A DNA stretch of 64,000 nucleotides from Tenodera sinensis (taxonomy: Eukaryota > Arthropoda > Insecta > Mantodea > Mantidae): assembly GCA_030765045.1 (NCBI GenBank), contig CM060972.1, forward strand, positions 4,300,905 through 4,364,904, read 5' to 3'. Both the position numbers and the translations under genes were made by a program. A model generated the notes under the pieces. That model had not been told where the DNA came from. It did no database searches and saw only the letters and a program-made list of their open reading frames with translations. Below, one piece after another: positions 33,116 through 45,500 of the stretch (position 1 is the stretch's first letter; the number at the start of each line of letters is the position of its first letter).

Positions 33116-35813
33116 GTAAGTAAATCAAACATTCATGTTGCTTCATTCTTTCAAAGGGATAGCAGAAAAGTAGATTTTCGTGTTAGTTCGTTGTTTAGAA
33201 TATAATAAATATTTAAAGAAAATATTTCTGAAACAATAAGTGAAATTATTTATAAAACAATGAATTACGGGAAAGGATCTGATAGCAACAGTACAAATGT
33301 ACGTTGCAAAAGCCTTCAGTACGTGAAGAAGCATAGAGGTAACATTTGTAAACTGTGTAAACAAAGCATGTAAGCTTTATTCTTGGAGAAAGTGAAGTAA
33401 AATAGAAGTTGAAGGTGTTTTCATTAATAGTGAGTGTGTAAATACATCACAGTTTGCTTCAGTTGCCACCACTCTGCAGCATTGCAAGTGCTGAGAGGCA
33501 TCCAGTGGGTGAAAAAACAGGTGAATTATCAACAATCAACTTTATCATAATATCGCAAGTAGTCTACAGCGAGGAGACGCCACTCAAGAGGGGAAGCAAC
33601 AGAACAAAACAAAACACCGTCACAGTAATCCCAAAAAAAATAAAATAAAAAAAAATAATAATGGAAACATATTTTGAAACAGATACAGGAAATGAACGGA
33701 TTCACCATCGGAATTCACATTAATTCTCTTTACTGTTGGACCAACCTTGCATCTCTACATCGCAGGTCTGTCGCCGGGATTAGAAGCACTGCGTGATAAG
33801 TAGATCCCGCACTTCTAGGTTCTATTCTATATTGTATTACTATTTATTATACAGGGTGTCCCCAAACTTTAGGGCTAACATTTACAGATTATATGTACTC
33901 TTCTAAACCGCGCATTTTGACGTAACCAACCACTGGTCGGAAGTGAATATTTTGGATACTATCCGGTCTTGAAAGTAAATGTCAGGGACGTTTCTAAAGC
34001 TACTTCAATTTTCGTAACAAATGTCTGGCACTTTCATTTCTTACTTGTTATGTTTACAATGCATGACTGACTGTCGAAGATGGAGCGCTACTTGTCACAG
34101 GAAGTTGCTCACATGCACTTAATGTAAGATGTGGCAGAATGTAGCGCACTCATCCGAATTGGAAGAAATGTATTGCTGTGGCGAAACAAGGAGCTGTTCG
34201 GACGGACACCAGAACTTGAGGAGATGGTGTTGGGTCACGTGGCAGACAAGCCAGCCAGCAATAAGTACCTACACGTCGACTTGCCGACCAATGGACTCAG
34301 TTTAGAACTCTGTCGTCTCCCAAACGTTGGGAACATCCTGTATATTCGTCTCAGTCTTCCTCAAGCACAATATATACAATTTTTCACTGTACATAAAAAA
34401 CCTAATTAAGGTATTGACAACTAAAATAAACTAAACAGCTGTGTTGCATTAGTGTTATATTCCCATTTAAATTCCTCGTAAAATCACGATTGCCACTACT
34501 TTAAGCACATATATTGCCACATTTATTTATACCAGTTGGTATTGTCTGGTGGGAAGTGCAAGCCTACCGCTTGCCATCTTCTGTTGAAATAACTCAATTA
34601 CGCGATGATAGGAAATCTTTACGTCAGAAAATGTGTGTGCGTATCTACTGCGGTTCCAGAAATAACCTACAAAAGAAACAGTAAAATCTATTTCTAGCGT
34701 GTTTGTGATAGATATCTTTGATACTCTAAACTTTTTTGGAAAAGGTCCACAAATAAACCTCACAAAACTATGAACAAATTGTTGGTGCCTGTTACGCAGA
34801 CATATGTTTCTTGATGATTCCATCACGTTTCCAATGCTCTATTTAAAACAGTTACCATAGTGTAATACTTCAAGAACTTGCAGCAAATAATAAGATAAGT
34901 GAAGCTTTTAGCCTCTAAATTTGTTGTTAGTTTAAAAACTTGCGTGCTTAGTTGTACGCCAACGCTTGTGAATTAACTTTAGAAGTATGCGAAACCGTAA
35001 CACTCCAAATGATGGGAATTGAATGTCGGTTGTATAATATGTATATGTATTAAGTATATGCTAAATCAATTGCGTGTCAGAGTAGTTCCCCTGCTTCGAA
35101 CCGTGCATCAAGTGCATGCCGGGCTGCGTTCTGTGACAACATTCCTGCAATCGCAATGACCACTTCGCTGACTCTTGTTCTAGGTTATTATACAATAATA
35201 AGTAATAGTTGGAGTTCAGCAAGTCGGGTAAGCTAGTTGATAAACAGTTATGTTATGTTATGTTAAATGATGCTGCAAGGTAAGAGTTAAATGTGAAACA
35301 TCCATGACGGGAGGAAGTGATTGCTGCCTGTTGCAGATATCCTCGGGAGCTGTTGCAGTGACAAGCATGTAGAGCAGGGTCTGACAGATCTAGTTCACCA
35401 GCCTGTCTCACGAGATGGATACCCACCAGCAAGCATAAGCAATCACGAATTACCTACCGTTCTGGCTCAAAAAATAAATAAGAGTCGGTAGAGCACCGGG
35501 ATGGACTTGCGGCTTGGGAATGGGAAACTTTGTCTATCCAGGATTATTCGCTATGCTCCACAGAGTCTGGGAGAATCCATTCGTGAACATGTCTGTAATC
35601 TAGGTATACAAGTTAACCATTGTCTAAGCACCTTTTGTACTTTTGTCCAAGCCTGCCCTCACGAGTCTCGCTAAAACAAAATTGAATGAATTTTTTTGTA
35701 TATTTCTAAGCCTGCAAAGTAAATTTACTTCAATAAAATGGCAGATCAAAATGAATGTTTGCAAAACGTAAATAAATTAAATTTAACCAAATCTATTCCC
35801 AAAATCCGCTACC

Positions 35814-35849
<36 letters not shown>

Positions 35850-36129
35850 AAATGTAATAGATGCAGCTGTCAAAGGATCAAACGTCACATATTGAAAGTA
35901 ATCCGAAGTGACAATTCACATACATTACAAATTTCGGGTTTTTTCCAATGAGTTTTTTGTAATGTTTCCTTTTTGTAAACCATACCAGTATTGGGGGGAA
36001 GGAACAAAATAAAAAATGAATTATTCAAATTGCCATTTCCGAGTTTTTGCGAGACTAACGCACGGTAATATATTAAAATAAAAAAGTTTGTAGATGTGTT
36101 ATGTAAAAGTTTGTTAACCTGTGTTGCAG
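33116..36129 (+). other. Laccase-2 intron 1
   Basis: A GT-AG intron of 3014 bp. Apart from the transposon fragment at 33850-34420 and a poly(A) run of 31 at 35817-35847 (possibly the tail of an unidentified retroposon), no feature is recognised. A short segment near 34890-34915 (taagataagtgaagctttta) is shared with the inverted repeat at 59.5 kb. Confidence 0.85.
33850..34420 (+). mobile_element. Fragment of a DNA transposon with DUF4817-like transposase
   Basis: It begins with tacagggtgtccccaaac, a terminal sequence resembling the outer end of the 62.9 kb element (tacagggtgtc). From 34080 a degraded frame reads MERYLSQEVAHMHLM, a stop, then further residues including GRTPELEEMVLGHVADKPAS. 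This resembles the N-terminal helix-turn-helix of transposases annotated with DUF4817 (typically ME-x-Y-xx-x-E-x-ADMHL). No catalytic DDE part or right terminus was found, so it is a truncated relic. Confidence 0.6.
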
Positions 36130-36256
36130 AGCTTGCCAGGTGTGCACACCAAACGCCACCAACACAGTATGGAGTCACTGCCAGTGTGTCCTGGCTGATG
36201 GTGTTGAGAGAGGTATACTGACTGCCAACAGGATGCTTCCAGGACCCAGCATACAG
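36130..36256 (+). CDS. Laccase-2 exon: Cys-rich region
   Basis: The acceptor gttgcag at 36123-36129 and donor gtaaac at 36257 define 127 nt. The first base completes the Ala codon split by intron 1, then the frame reads ACQVCTPNATNTVWSHCQCV followed by LADGVERGILTANRMLPGPS and Ile-Gln. This is the insect-specific Cys-rich region of MCO2, which precedes the first cupredoxin domain; its role is not established. The exon ends on a codon boundary. The upstream intron is 3.0 kb. Confidence 0.96.
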
Positions 36257-36419
36257 GTAAACCACACAGCACTCAACATTCAACTTTCCCTGCTTATTAT
36301 TAGGAAAAAACAATGTCTAATCAAGCTATCCACCGTCATCTCGAAATTCCGGCAACGCAATACTGCTATAACTAATTCAATGGATTACTTAGTAATAGAT
36401 ATTGAAGAGATACGGAAAA

Positions 36420-36545
36420 TTGGGTATGTAGATTTACGGCACGTTAAACAACTTCAAGCCTTATAGAGAGGCCTATGAGCAAAACTAAATGCAATATAGT
36501 ACAGCAATTAAAGTACGTCCATAAATAACACTAATTTATAAATGT
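36420..36545 (+). repeat. Dispersed repeat family D
   Basis: tagatttacggcacgttaaa, ttcaagccttatagag and cagcaattaaagtacgtcc match 57480-57620 (tagatttatggcacgtaaaa and so on) and, inverted, 39900-39960. It is noncoding and appears three times in this window. It lies 165 bp after the exon 2 donor. Confidence 0.65.
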
Positions 36546-37839
36546 ATTTGTGTTTTATTGGCACAATAATTAATATCTTGTAAACCAAACATGGACAACG
36601 CATTATTACTTGATTACAAAGCTCTTTCTGGCAAATACCTACTAGGCCTAGAAACTCATAAATATTGATAACAAAATGTATTATTTGTCACGAAGACTGA
36701 ATGACGTGAATATTTTATCTCCTTATAAGATGTCTGTGTAAAATAATATTCTCATAAATCGCTACAAAAGCAAAACAAGGAGGAAAAAAATACAGTTGAA
36801 GTTGTTTACCTTAATTACGTAACCATTTTGAGTTGCGCATTTGAAGGTAATGAATTTTATTTTTCTGTTTGATCTTGTTCTCAGACACCTGTTGAGTTGC
36901 ATAATATCAAAACTTATAACTTCTTGCACTTTCTAGAATACTTTAAAAGATTAAACAATTTCTTAGTTGTCTTAAACAAAGAAAGTCTATAGCCATACTT
37001 TATTCAGATTAACAAAATTAAAAAATGTCAGGGCGGCCAACTTTTGACTTGAGTCACTATACACAACCAGTGAAATTACCAGGCACTCTATTGGGCATTA
37101 TATTGCGCTTCTGCTAATATTATGATGAGTCATGAGTTGTAGAAATAAAAACTAGCTCTGACTTGCAATAAGACAAGGGGCTTGCTGAACTAATAATGAC
37201 GTCATTCATTTAAACTATAACTGATGGCAAAGGCTGAAGACCCGATATACATATGTTATTAGGTGCATGTTATCACTGCATGGAGAATAACTCACAGCAG
37301 TTGAACAGGTGTGATTTCGACCTACCTAAATTATTTGGCTTTCCTCTACACAGATGTTCTTGCTCTAAAAATAAAACCCCCGCAAAAAACAGACAAACAT
37401 GCTTACACAAAAAATTACAAAACAATTCAAATATCTAGGTAAATGTAAGATATAGGTAATAATTAATAATAACCTAAATCCTAGTGCTTAAGTCCGTATA
37501 ATGTCTAATTAATATTGATATAATTAATATGAGGAGCTACTTGATTGAGAACCAATGGCCTCTGCTTATACAACAGACCACGTCCCACCCTCTAGTACTG
37601 CACTCCACCCATGTTGGCTGTGATGGGCAGAGGTGGGGGACGCAGCGCCCAGGCGGTAGGACTTGGCCCAGAAAGGGCTGTTGCGCCACGAGTTAGTTTT
37701 AACACCTACGGTATAAGGGTTACCAACGTAAGTAATCTCCAGCTGGGTATTTGAAGAGTTGTCACTAATGGATGGAACCAGATTCTAGTGATTTATCTCT
37801 TACATCATCATAACAATAATAATAATAGTAGGTAATAAT

Positions 37840-38110
37840 AACCCCGTGCTGTATTGCCCTGAGGGCCTAGCGCTGCCAGTCCGACGAACATCCCCTGGGG
37901 AGGTGATTTGGCCAGTATGAGGCAGGCCCATGTCGGAATGTTGGTTTTCTTCATTACGATGGCTGCCTATCGCAGCTCCTCATTTTCCTCACGATACTGA
38001 GTGGTCACTGGTCTACACCCAGAAATTAAAATGAGCACCCCCACACACCGGGAAACATCGATCATCGAGGGAACCAGAGCTGCACGCTCCAGTTCACACA
38101 ACAGGACAAA
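37840..38110. repeat. GC-richer block, possible retroposon of unknown family
   Basis: A 270-bp block with cctgagggcctagcgctgcc and gaaccagagctgcacgctcc stands out by base composition from the AT-rich surroundings. No tRNA head or open frame was recognised and no second copy was seen in the window. Confidence 0.3.
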
Positions 38111-39071
38111 CTTGCACTCTATTTAACTTAAATGATATTGCTTGTAGCACCCAACACCTTTACGCAAACGCACATTTTTAAAACTACTTCGCGGTGAAAC
38201 TGGTTTGTGGCTTATGCAACTAGAATGGACTAGTTACAATGCCATATTTCAACAACTGGAGGAGTTTAAATCTATTAATAATAGTGCCTAGGTATATCCT
38301 GTTTCGAGAACCTTTGGTATTCTAGCAAACTATTTGACCACTAAAATCTCCATATCTCTTTAAAAATATGTCAAACAATATATCCCGCAAAGGTTTTTAA
38401 ATAAAGGAGTATTCACACATATAATAACATTCTTATTCTTTTCCAATATACCGTCCTCGTAAGAAGGAGTTTCAAGTGAGCGCTTAACATCAGGCGCCTG
38501 TGCCTGTCGGGGAGTGAAGAAGGAACTCTGAAATGTGTAAAGTTTTAACCACTCGGCCACAGCTCTACCTCCATCCTGGATAACAGATGAATATAGTGCA
38601 AGAGTGGGGAACTAGTGCTCACTGAGCGCAGCCCGCTCTCGTTCTTGCAAAGGTTGCTCAAGCTATTCCGCGAGATTCCCATGCTTGACATAGTCCATCC
38701 TGAACACTATGTAGAGTAAGTAGGCGAAATATTGTATTGTATCCCACCCAAAAAATTAGAAACCGAAACTTCATCGGAAATATATGTTTTGAGATCCCTT
38801 CAATCCCCCAAAAGTTTAAATGTGTGTGTGTATGTGAGAGAGCGAGAATATGTCTTTTAACAACATAAATAAGTTAAACTCGGTTAAACACCAAACTTGG
38901 TATTTAAGTTTTGAATCTTCCAAGGATGCGAGACGAAGATTTTCAACAAAATCCCCTTCCCCTCCAAAGTATCCCATATATGAAAGATTGTTATTGGAAA
39001 TTTCGATTTACTCAAAAGTGGCAGTAATGATTTTTTTAAATACCATATGTTTACAATATTTTCATGACAAA

Positions 39072-39482
39072 TGAAATGTATATTATTATTTATTTATGCC
39101 AACAAACTTACTGTTGGTGTTTTTAAACACACAAGCCGTGTGTGGGCAAAGTTTAAGAGGTAGAACTGGAACTTAAAAATTCAATGCCACAACTGGGATT
39201 TGAACCACAGACCTTCCGCTTGCCGGGCGGACGCTCTACCACTGAGCTATTGTGACAAACTGCCAGAATGACATTAAATTCTCAAGCCAGTTCGTATTTC
39301 TCCTGGTAAACCACAAAGGCAGTCTCACATCAGAAACTGGCTGAGAATTTAATGTCATTCTGGCAGTTTGTCACAATAGCTCAGTGGTAGAGCGTCCGCC
39401 CGGCAAGCGGAAGGTCTGTGGTTCAAATCCCAGTTGTGGCATTGAATTTTTAAGTTCCAGTTCTACCTCTTGAAATGTATAT
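39072..39482. mobile_element. Foldback (inverted-pair) tRNA-derived SINE insertion with 12-bp duplication
   Basis: A 387-bp insertion (39084-39470) is flanked by tgaaatgtatat at 39072-39083 and 39471-39482. It contains a 138-nt left arm (39155-39292) and a 137-nt right arm (39335-39471) that are near-perfect reverse complements (one extra a in the left) around a 42-nt loop. Each arm carries a tRNA-like head. The left part continues into a non-repeated tail toward 39084 (gccaacaaacttactgttgg) that recurs at 63505-63525. The single duplication indicates that the two inverted copies entered as one unit. Confidence 0.9.
39370..39441 (+). repeat. tRNA-like head of the SINE (right arm); mirror copy at 39184-39255 minus
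   Basis: A 72-nt stretch folds as a tRNA: 7-bp acceptor stem (GTCACAA with TTGTGGC, one G-T pair), D arm GCTC-agtggta-GAGC, anticodon arm TCCGC-ccggcaa-GCGGA and T loop TTCAAAT. The T stem is badly mispaired (TGTGG with CCCAG) and the base before the presumed anticodon is C instead of T. I therefore call it a SINE head and not a functional tRNA gene. The A-box (TAGCTCAGTGG) and B-box (GGTTCAAATCC) are good, so Pol III could still transcribe it. Confidence 0.75.
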
Positions 39483-39899
39483 GTTGAATTTCCTGGGTAT
39501 AATCTCTGAGGTGCTCTTCATTGAATGACTTTTGTGTAACTGGTAAACTGGAAGACATGGACAAAATCTTACTGCACAAAAAATGTACATCTGCTTAAAG
39601 TACACAATTTATGTCAAATACATTTTTATGGAGCAAACTATTTCTGAGATACTCCTTGTTATTGGCTTCTAATTTTCAAATCCTTATGGGTACTTTTTTT
39701 TTTCAAATTGGGCTTTTGCTACCTCTTGGGCATACAAAGAGACCCACTCTTAAACATTTGACTATCGCTCAGAGCCTACTGTATTCTCATATTCCCCTTG
39801 TACCTACAAGGAAATAAGTATTAAGATAATTTGTGCAAATAGCTATATTAAGACGAAGTGGATAAAGGAGTAAGTGTTTCTAAAACAGTTTGTACAACA

Positions 39900-40020
39900 G
39901 AAGAGAAATTAAAATCGAGTTTTTATTTGTGGACGCTCTTTAGCTGTTATGGTTCTCAGCGTCCCATTCTATCGTATATTGGACATGAAAGATCACTTAA
40001 TTTTGCTCAGAGGTTCTGTT
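39900..40020 (-). repeat. Dispersed repeat family D, inverted
   Basis: gtttttatttgtggacgctc, tttagctgttatggttctca and gcgtcccattc are the reverse complement of the end of the 57.5 kb copy (cgggacgctgagaaccacag, cagttaaagagtttccataa). Confidence 0.65.
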
Positions 40021-40034
40021 CCGTGCCGTAAATC

Positions 40035-40560
40035 GCCGACATGGGATCACTCTTCCGAAGGAAGCAATGCTCCGCGACCTTGGAAGGCAGAATCTAGCAT
40101 GTTACCCCTAGACCACCGCGGAGGACTCAATGACAACTTGCGGATGTTGTGTTCCTATGTCCTTGACAGGACACTCTACAGGAGGATGGATGAGGCGGCC
40201 CAGTTAGAAGCACCCAGTGGAGGCTGCATTAGCTCCCCTTCCCTCTTATCTCACTGGGGGCCCGGGAACCATCGCCTCGCCTTCCAATCCGGGGTACAAG
40301 CTTTCCAGAATACATCTGTTCCTCCTTCCGCGACGCTCGCCGACACTTCCATCCCTAATACAAACCTAACGTGATGAAGGGTGAAATGAAATTATGTATC
40401 TAACGAAATGGAGGAATAGCAAATTCGGAGGATGTAGAAATCCTTTCAAACATTCGCCTGGCGACCCGGGGAAGGTCGGCCACGGGTATCGAAACCGCGA
40501 CCTCCCGAATGCTCACCACAGACGTTAGTGTCTGAGCCATCCCACTCGGTGACTGTAGGA
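40035..40560 (-). repeat. tRNA-derived SINE (family B), inverted
   Basis: On the minus strand the head is at about 40555-40480 (ggctcagacactaacgtctg, then ggtcgcggtttcgatacccg). It is followed by cgggtcgccaggcgaatg and the family B body. An internal stretch at 40080-40125 also matches the inverted head near 31230. The 141-codon plus-strand frame across this element is incidental. Confidence 0.7.
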
Positions 40561-42344
40561 ATATTTTGTACAAGGGTAGAGAAGGCTATGTGAGTGCAAG
40601 TCACGGAAACAGTAATTTTACAGCTCAGTGTTCAAACTTATTTACGTCACGAGACTGTGTAATGATGTCCGCAATTAGGCTGCTGCCAATAGTGACAACT
40701 TGCGTTACTCGTCATTTTACTAAAAGTGGCTTACGTAATTTGAGAGAAAGGAAACTTTGTTGAAAACACGCATTATGGTGTCAGGTCACGAACGGATGTT
40801 AGTGCAGCCAAGTTTAACGAACGCATGCCACGACACTGATTTTTTTCTTTCAATGTCGATTAGCCAACCAACCGAATAACAAACAAGCGAGTTCCAAATA
40901 AGGTCTGCATAGTCATTCATTCAGAACCGAGTGAGGCAGCGCAACGGAGCACCGATACAGGCCAACCAACCTAACTTCCGCAAACCTGCTCCACAGCACC
41001 TCACCTTCCCATAGGTTAGTGTAGCAGAGTTCAACTTTCCCTCACTCAAACTTGGCTCGTATAGAGTCAAGTCAATGCACTCAACTTATTCATCATCATC
41101 ATCGTCATCATCACGTTATCATTACACCATCTTCATTACCCTCATCACCTTTATCACCTTCATCATCACATTACCTAGAGAGTCTCTCAGACACACAATC
41201 TGAATATTTACAGTTCATGAATATAACAAGATAATACCAAAGCAAACTTTATCAATAGCATTTTCCTGTTCATTTTCATCCAGTTGCATGTTTTTGTACC
41301 TTTAAGTAAAATATTGCTGTGTTGTACATAAGCTCAGTTGCTTCACAACGTTGCAACTATCCTTCAGAAAGTAACTGGAACATTTTACATCAAGAAAAAT
41401 GTTGAGAATATCAATAGTCTTTAAGTGCCAAGCAGCGGACGTATGGAGGAAAGAATTTCTGGGGCAGAAATGGGAGAAGGGAGATAGGATAACAGCATTT
41501 AAGAGGATTTTTAGAAAGGTGTTCAGGAACTTAGGTCAATTTTTAAGTAGAGTTAAAAACTGGAATTGGTCTGTACAAAGAGAACAGAATTGAAAAATTT
41601 CTGTTAGTTATAATGTGTTAAATAGCAATAGAGAAGCAAAATGTATGATAAGAAACTTTGTTGGGTGGATATGACAGGCTAAGAGCCTGGGCTCAATGTC
41701 TGTCATATTCAAATATGTATTAATTTAATTTAAATAAAAAATAAATATCAATAGTGAGAAAACAGTGAGAAAACATTTAAATACACAGCACATTAAAATC
41801 CACGCGACATGCATTTTCTACATACGTCCACAGAGACGTAAAAAATACAAATTGCCCTATGCTTTATTGTCGGTTATCTAAGCATATAGTTTTAATTTTT
41901 AACGCAGAAATTACAATTTTAGGCAAAAAAAACACATTTGTAAGTTTGTGAAATGCTGGAACCTAAACTTAAGGAGAGAGAGAGAAACTAGGACAGTTTT
42001 AAGGAATAAATGTCTTAAACCTAGGGTTAAAATATTATACCAAAATTTAAAAATTTTATTGCTAAGGACTTCTTAGTAACAAAAAAAAATAAACAAATTT
42101 GATCATAATTTCTAAACTATTATAGAAAAATCAATGATACCTATGTTGTAACAAGTTTGCATTACGTTACGTTACATTTATGGTACAAATTTAAAAAAGC
42201 TAGTATTATTAGTTCAAAATTTCAAATTTTCAGTCATGCATATCCTTAAAACTAAAAAAGTGTCATCCTTCCACTGTTCTGTTCACTGATGGCGTTCATT
42301 TATTTTTTACATTCCCACAGTTCTGAGTTCTGACTGTCAGCTCT

Positions 42345-42556
42345 TTATTTCTGTTTAGTCATTTCGTACAAATCAACCGTTTCCTCCAATTGTCTGTATC
42401 TGAACATTCTAAGAACAAGTGGATCTCATCTTCTCTACCATTGCATATAGGACACATTTTCTTCCCTTCCTCAATCTTCATATTCCCAGAGCAATCCCTT
42501 CCCTCTCATTCTTGTCACAAAACTTAGAATATAACTCTCTCCCTAATTCGGATTCT
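42345..42556 (-). mobile_element. C-terminal fragment of a non-LTR retrotransposon ORF2
   Basis: The minus strand reads ESELGRELYSKFCDKNEREG, then after a frame change MCPICNGREDEIHLFLECSD followed by NWRKRL. The spacing C-x2-C, then H and C, matches the CPxCxxxEDxxHxLxxC zinc-binding motif near the C-terminus of many LINE ORF2 proteins. The rest of the element is absent. The TG tract begins directly at its upstream border, which is why the long minus-strand frame through the tract ends in this sequence. Confidence 0.6.
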
Positions 42557-45500
42557 CCCATGTGTGTATGTGTGTGTGAGGGGTGTGTGTGTATGTTGTG
42601 TATGTGGTGTGTGAGGGGTGTGTGTGAGTGTGTATGGTGTGTGTGAGGTGTGTGTGAGTGTGTGTATGGTGTGTGTGTGAGGTGTGTGTATGTGGTGTGT
42701 GTGAGTGTATGTATGGTGTGTGTATGTGGTGTGTGTGAGGTGTGTGTGAGTGTGTGTATGGTGTGTGTATGTGGTGTGTGTGTGAGTGTGTATGTGTGTG
42801 TAGTGTGTGTATGTGGTGTGAGGGGTGTGTGTGTGAGTGTGTGGTGTGTGTGGTGTGTATGGTGTGTGTATGTGGTGTGTGTGAGTGTGTATGTATGTGT
42901 GGTGTGTGTATGGTGTGTGTATGTGTGTATGGTGTGTGTATGTGGTGTGTGTGAGTGTGTGTGGTGTGTATGTGTGGTGTGTGTATGTGTGTATGGTGTG
43001 TGTATGTGGTGTGTGTGAGTGTGTGTGTATGGTGTGTGTATGTGTGGTGTGTGTATGGTGTGTGTATGGTGTGTGTATGTGGTGTGTGTATGTGTGGTGT
43101 GTGTATGGTGTGTGTATGTGGTGTGTGTGAGTGTGTGTATGGTGTGTGTATGTGATGTGTGTGAGTGTGTGTATGGTGTGTGTATGTGGTGTGTGTGGTG
43201 TGTGTATGGTGTGTGTATGTGATGTGTGTGAGTGTGTGTATGTGTGGTGTGTGTATGTGGTGTGTGTGAGTGTGTGTATGTGTATGTGGTGTGTGAGTGT
43301 GTGTATGTGTATGTATGGTGTGTGTATGGTGTGTGTATGTGTATGTATGGTGTGTGTATGTGGTGTGTGAGTGTGTGTATGGTGTGTGTATGTGTGGTGT
43401 GTGTATGGTGTGTGTATGTGGTGTGTGTGAGTGTGTGTATGTGTATGTATGGTGTGTGTATGTGGTGTGTGTATGGTGTGTGTATGTGTGGTGTGTGTAT
43501 GGTGTGTGTATGTGTGTATGTGTATGTATGGTGTGTGTATGTGGTGTGTGTGTATGGTGTGTGTATGGTGTGTGTATGTGTATGTATGGTGTGTGTATGG
43601 TGTGTGTATGTGTATGTGTATGTATGGTGTGTGTATGTGGTGTGTGAGTATGTGTGTATGTGGTGTGTGTATGGTGTGTGTATGTGTGGTGTATGTGTGG
43701 TGTGTGTATGGTGTGTGTATGTGTATGTATGGTGTGTGTATGTGGTGTGTGTATGGTGTGTGTATGTGTGGTGTGTGTATGGTGTGTGTATGTGTGTATG
43801 GTGTGTGTATGTGGTGTGTGTGAGTGTGTGTGGTGTGTATGTGTGGTGTGTGTATGGTGTGTGTGGTGTGTATGTGTGAGTGTGTGTATGGTGTGTATGT
43901 GGTGTGTGTGAGTGTGTGTGTATGTGTGGTGTGTGTATGGTGTGTGTATGTGGTGTGTGTGACTGTGTGTATGTGTGTGTATGTGTGGTGTGTGTATGGT
44001 GTGTGTATGTGGTGTGTGTGAGTGTGTGTGTATGTGTGGTGTGTGTATGTGTGGTGTGTGTATGGTGTGTATGTGGTGTGTATATGTGTGTATGGTGTGT
44101 GTATGGTGTGTGTATGTGTGGTGTGTGTATGGTGTGTGTATGTGTGTATGGTGTGTGTATGTGGTGTGTGTGAGTGTGTGTGGTGTGTATGTGTGGTGTG
44201 TGTATGGTGTGTGTGGTGTGTATGTGTGAGTGTGTGTATGGTGTGTATGTGGAGTGTGTGAGTGTGTGTGTATGTGTGGTGTGTGTATGGTGTGTGTATG
44301 TGGTGTGTGTGACTGTGTGTGTATGTGTGTGTATGTGTGGTGTGTGTATGGTGTGTATGTGGTGTGTATATGTGTGTATGGTGTGTGTATGGTGTGTGTA
44401 TGTGGTGTGTGAGTGTGTGTATGTGTGGTGTGTGTATGTGTGTATGGTGTGTGTATGGTGTGTGTATGTGGTGTGTGTATGTGTTATGTGTATGTGTGTA
44501 TGGTGTGTATGGTGTGTGTGAGTGGGTGTATGGTGTGTGTATGGTGTGTGTATGGTGTGTGTGAGTGTGTGTATGGTGTGTGTATGTGGTGTGTGTATGT
44601 GTGGTGTGTGTATGTGTATGTGTGGTGTGTGTATGTGTGTATGGTGTGTGTATGTGGTGTGTGTGAGTGTGTGTGTATGTGGTGTGTGTGAGTGTGTGTA
44701 TGTGTGTATGGTGTGTGTAGTGTGTGTGTATGTGGTGTGTGTGAGTGTGTGTGTATGTGGTGTGTGTATGTGTGTGTATGTGGTGTGTGTGAGTGTGTGT
44801 GTATGTGTGTGTATGGTGTGTGTATGTGTGTATGTGGTGTGTGTATGTGTGTATGTGGTGTGTGTGTATGTGGTGTGTGTATGTGTGTGTATGTGGTGTG
44901 TGAGTGTGTGTATGTGGTGTGTGTACGTGTGTGTGTATGTGGTGTGTGTGAGTGTGTGTGTATGTGGTGTGTGTATGTGTGTGTATGTGGTGTGTGTGAG
45001 TGTGTGTGTATGTGTGTATGGTGTGTGTATGTGTGTATGTGGTGTGTGTATGTGTGTATGTGGTGTGTGTATGTGTGTGTATGTGGTGTGTGTGAGTGTG
45101 TGTGTATGTGTGTATGTGGTGTGTGTGAGTGTGTGTATGTGTGTGTATGTGTGGTGTGTGTATGGTGTGTGTATGTGGTGTGTGTGAGTGTGTATGTGTG
45201 TGTATGTGGTGTGTGTATGTGTGTATGTGGTGTGTGTATGTGTGTATGTGGTGTGTGTATGTGTGTATGTGGTGTGTGTATGTGTGTGTATGTGGTGTGT
45301 GCATGGTGTATGTGGTGTGTGTATGTGTGTGTATGGTGTGTGTATGTGGTGTGTGTATGGTGTGTGTATGGTGTGTGTAGTGTGTGTATGTGGTGTGTGT
45401 ATGTGTGTGTATGTGGTGTGTGTATGGTGTGTGTATGGTGTGTGTATGTGGTGTGTGTATGTGTGTGTATGGTGTGTGTATGGTGTGTGTGAGTGTGTGT

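Larger units (their letters stand above)
38700..39910 (+). repeat. Family A dispersed repeat, near-complete direct copy split by a foldback SINE
   Basis: 5' blocks: atcccacccaaaaaattaga, ggaaatatatgttttgag, a TG-rich segment at 38821-38832, accaaacttggtatttaag. 3' blocks: aaaaatgtacatctgctt, ccccttgtacctacaagg, gacgaagtggataaaggag. The copy is interrupted at tgaaatgtatat by the 387-bp insertion at 39084-39470. Confidence 0.8.

Noticed and set aside
35885..36313. A 142-codon minus-strand frame opposite laccase exon 2
   Set aside because: It lies antisense to a well-supported exon and has no recognisable domain.
39370..39441. A functional tRNA gene
   Set aside because: The T stem is mispaired, the base before the anticodon is wrong, and the sequence occurs as part of multiple SINE copies.
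39949..40374. A 141-codon plus-strand frame
   Set aside because: It falls inside an inverted family B SINE and has no protein similarity that I recognise.
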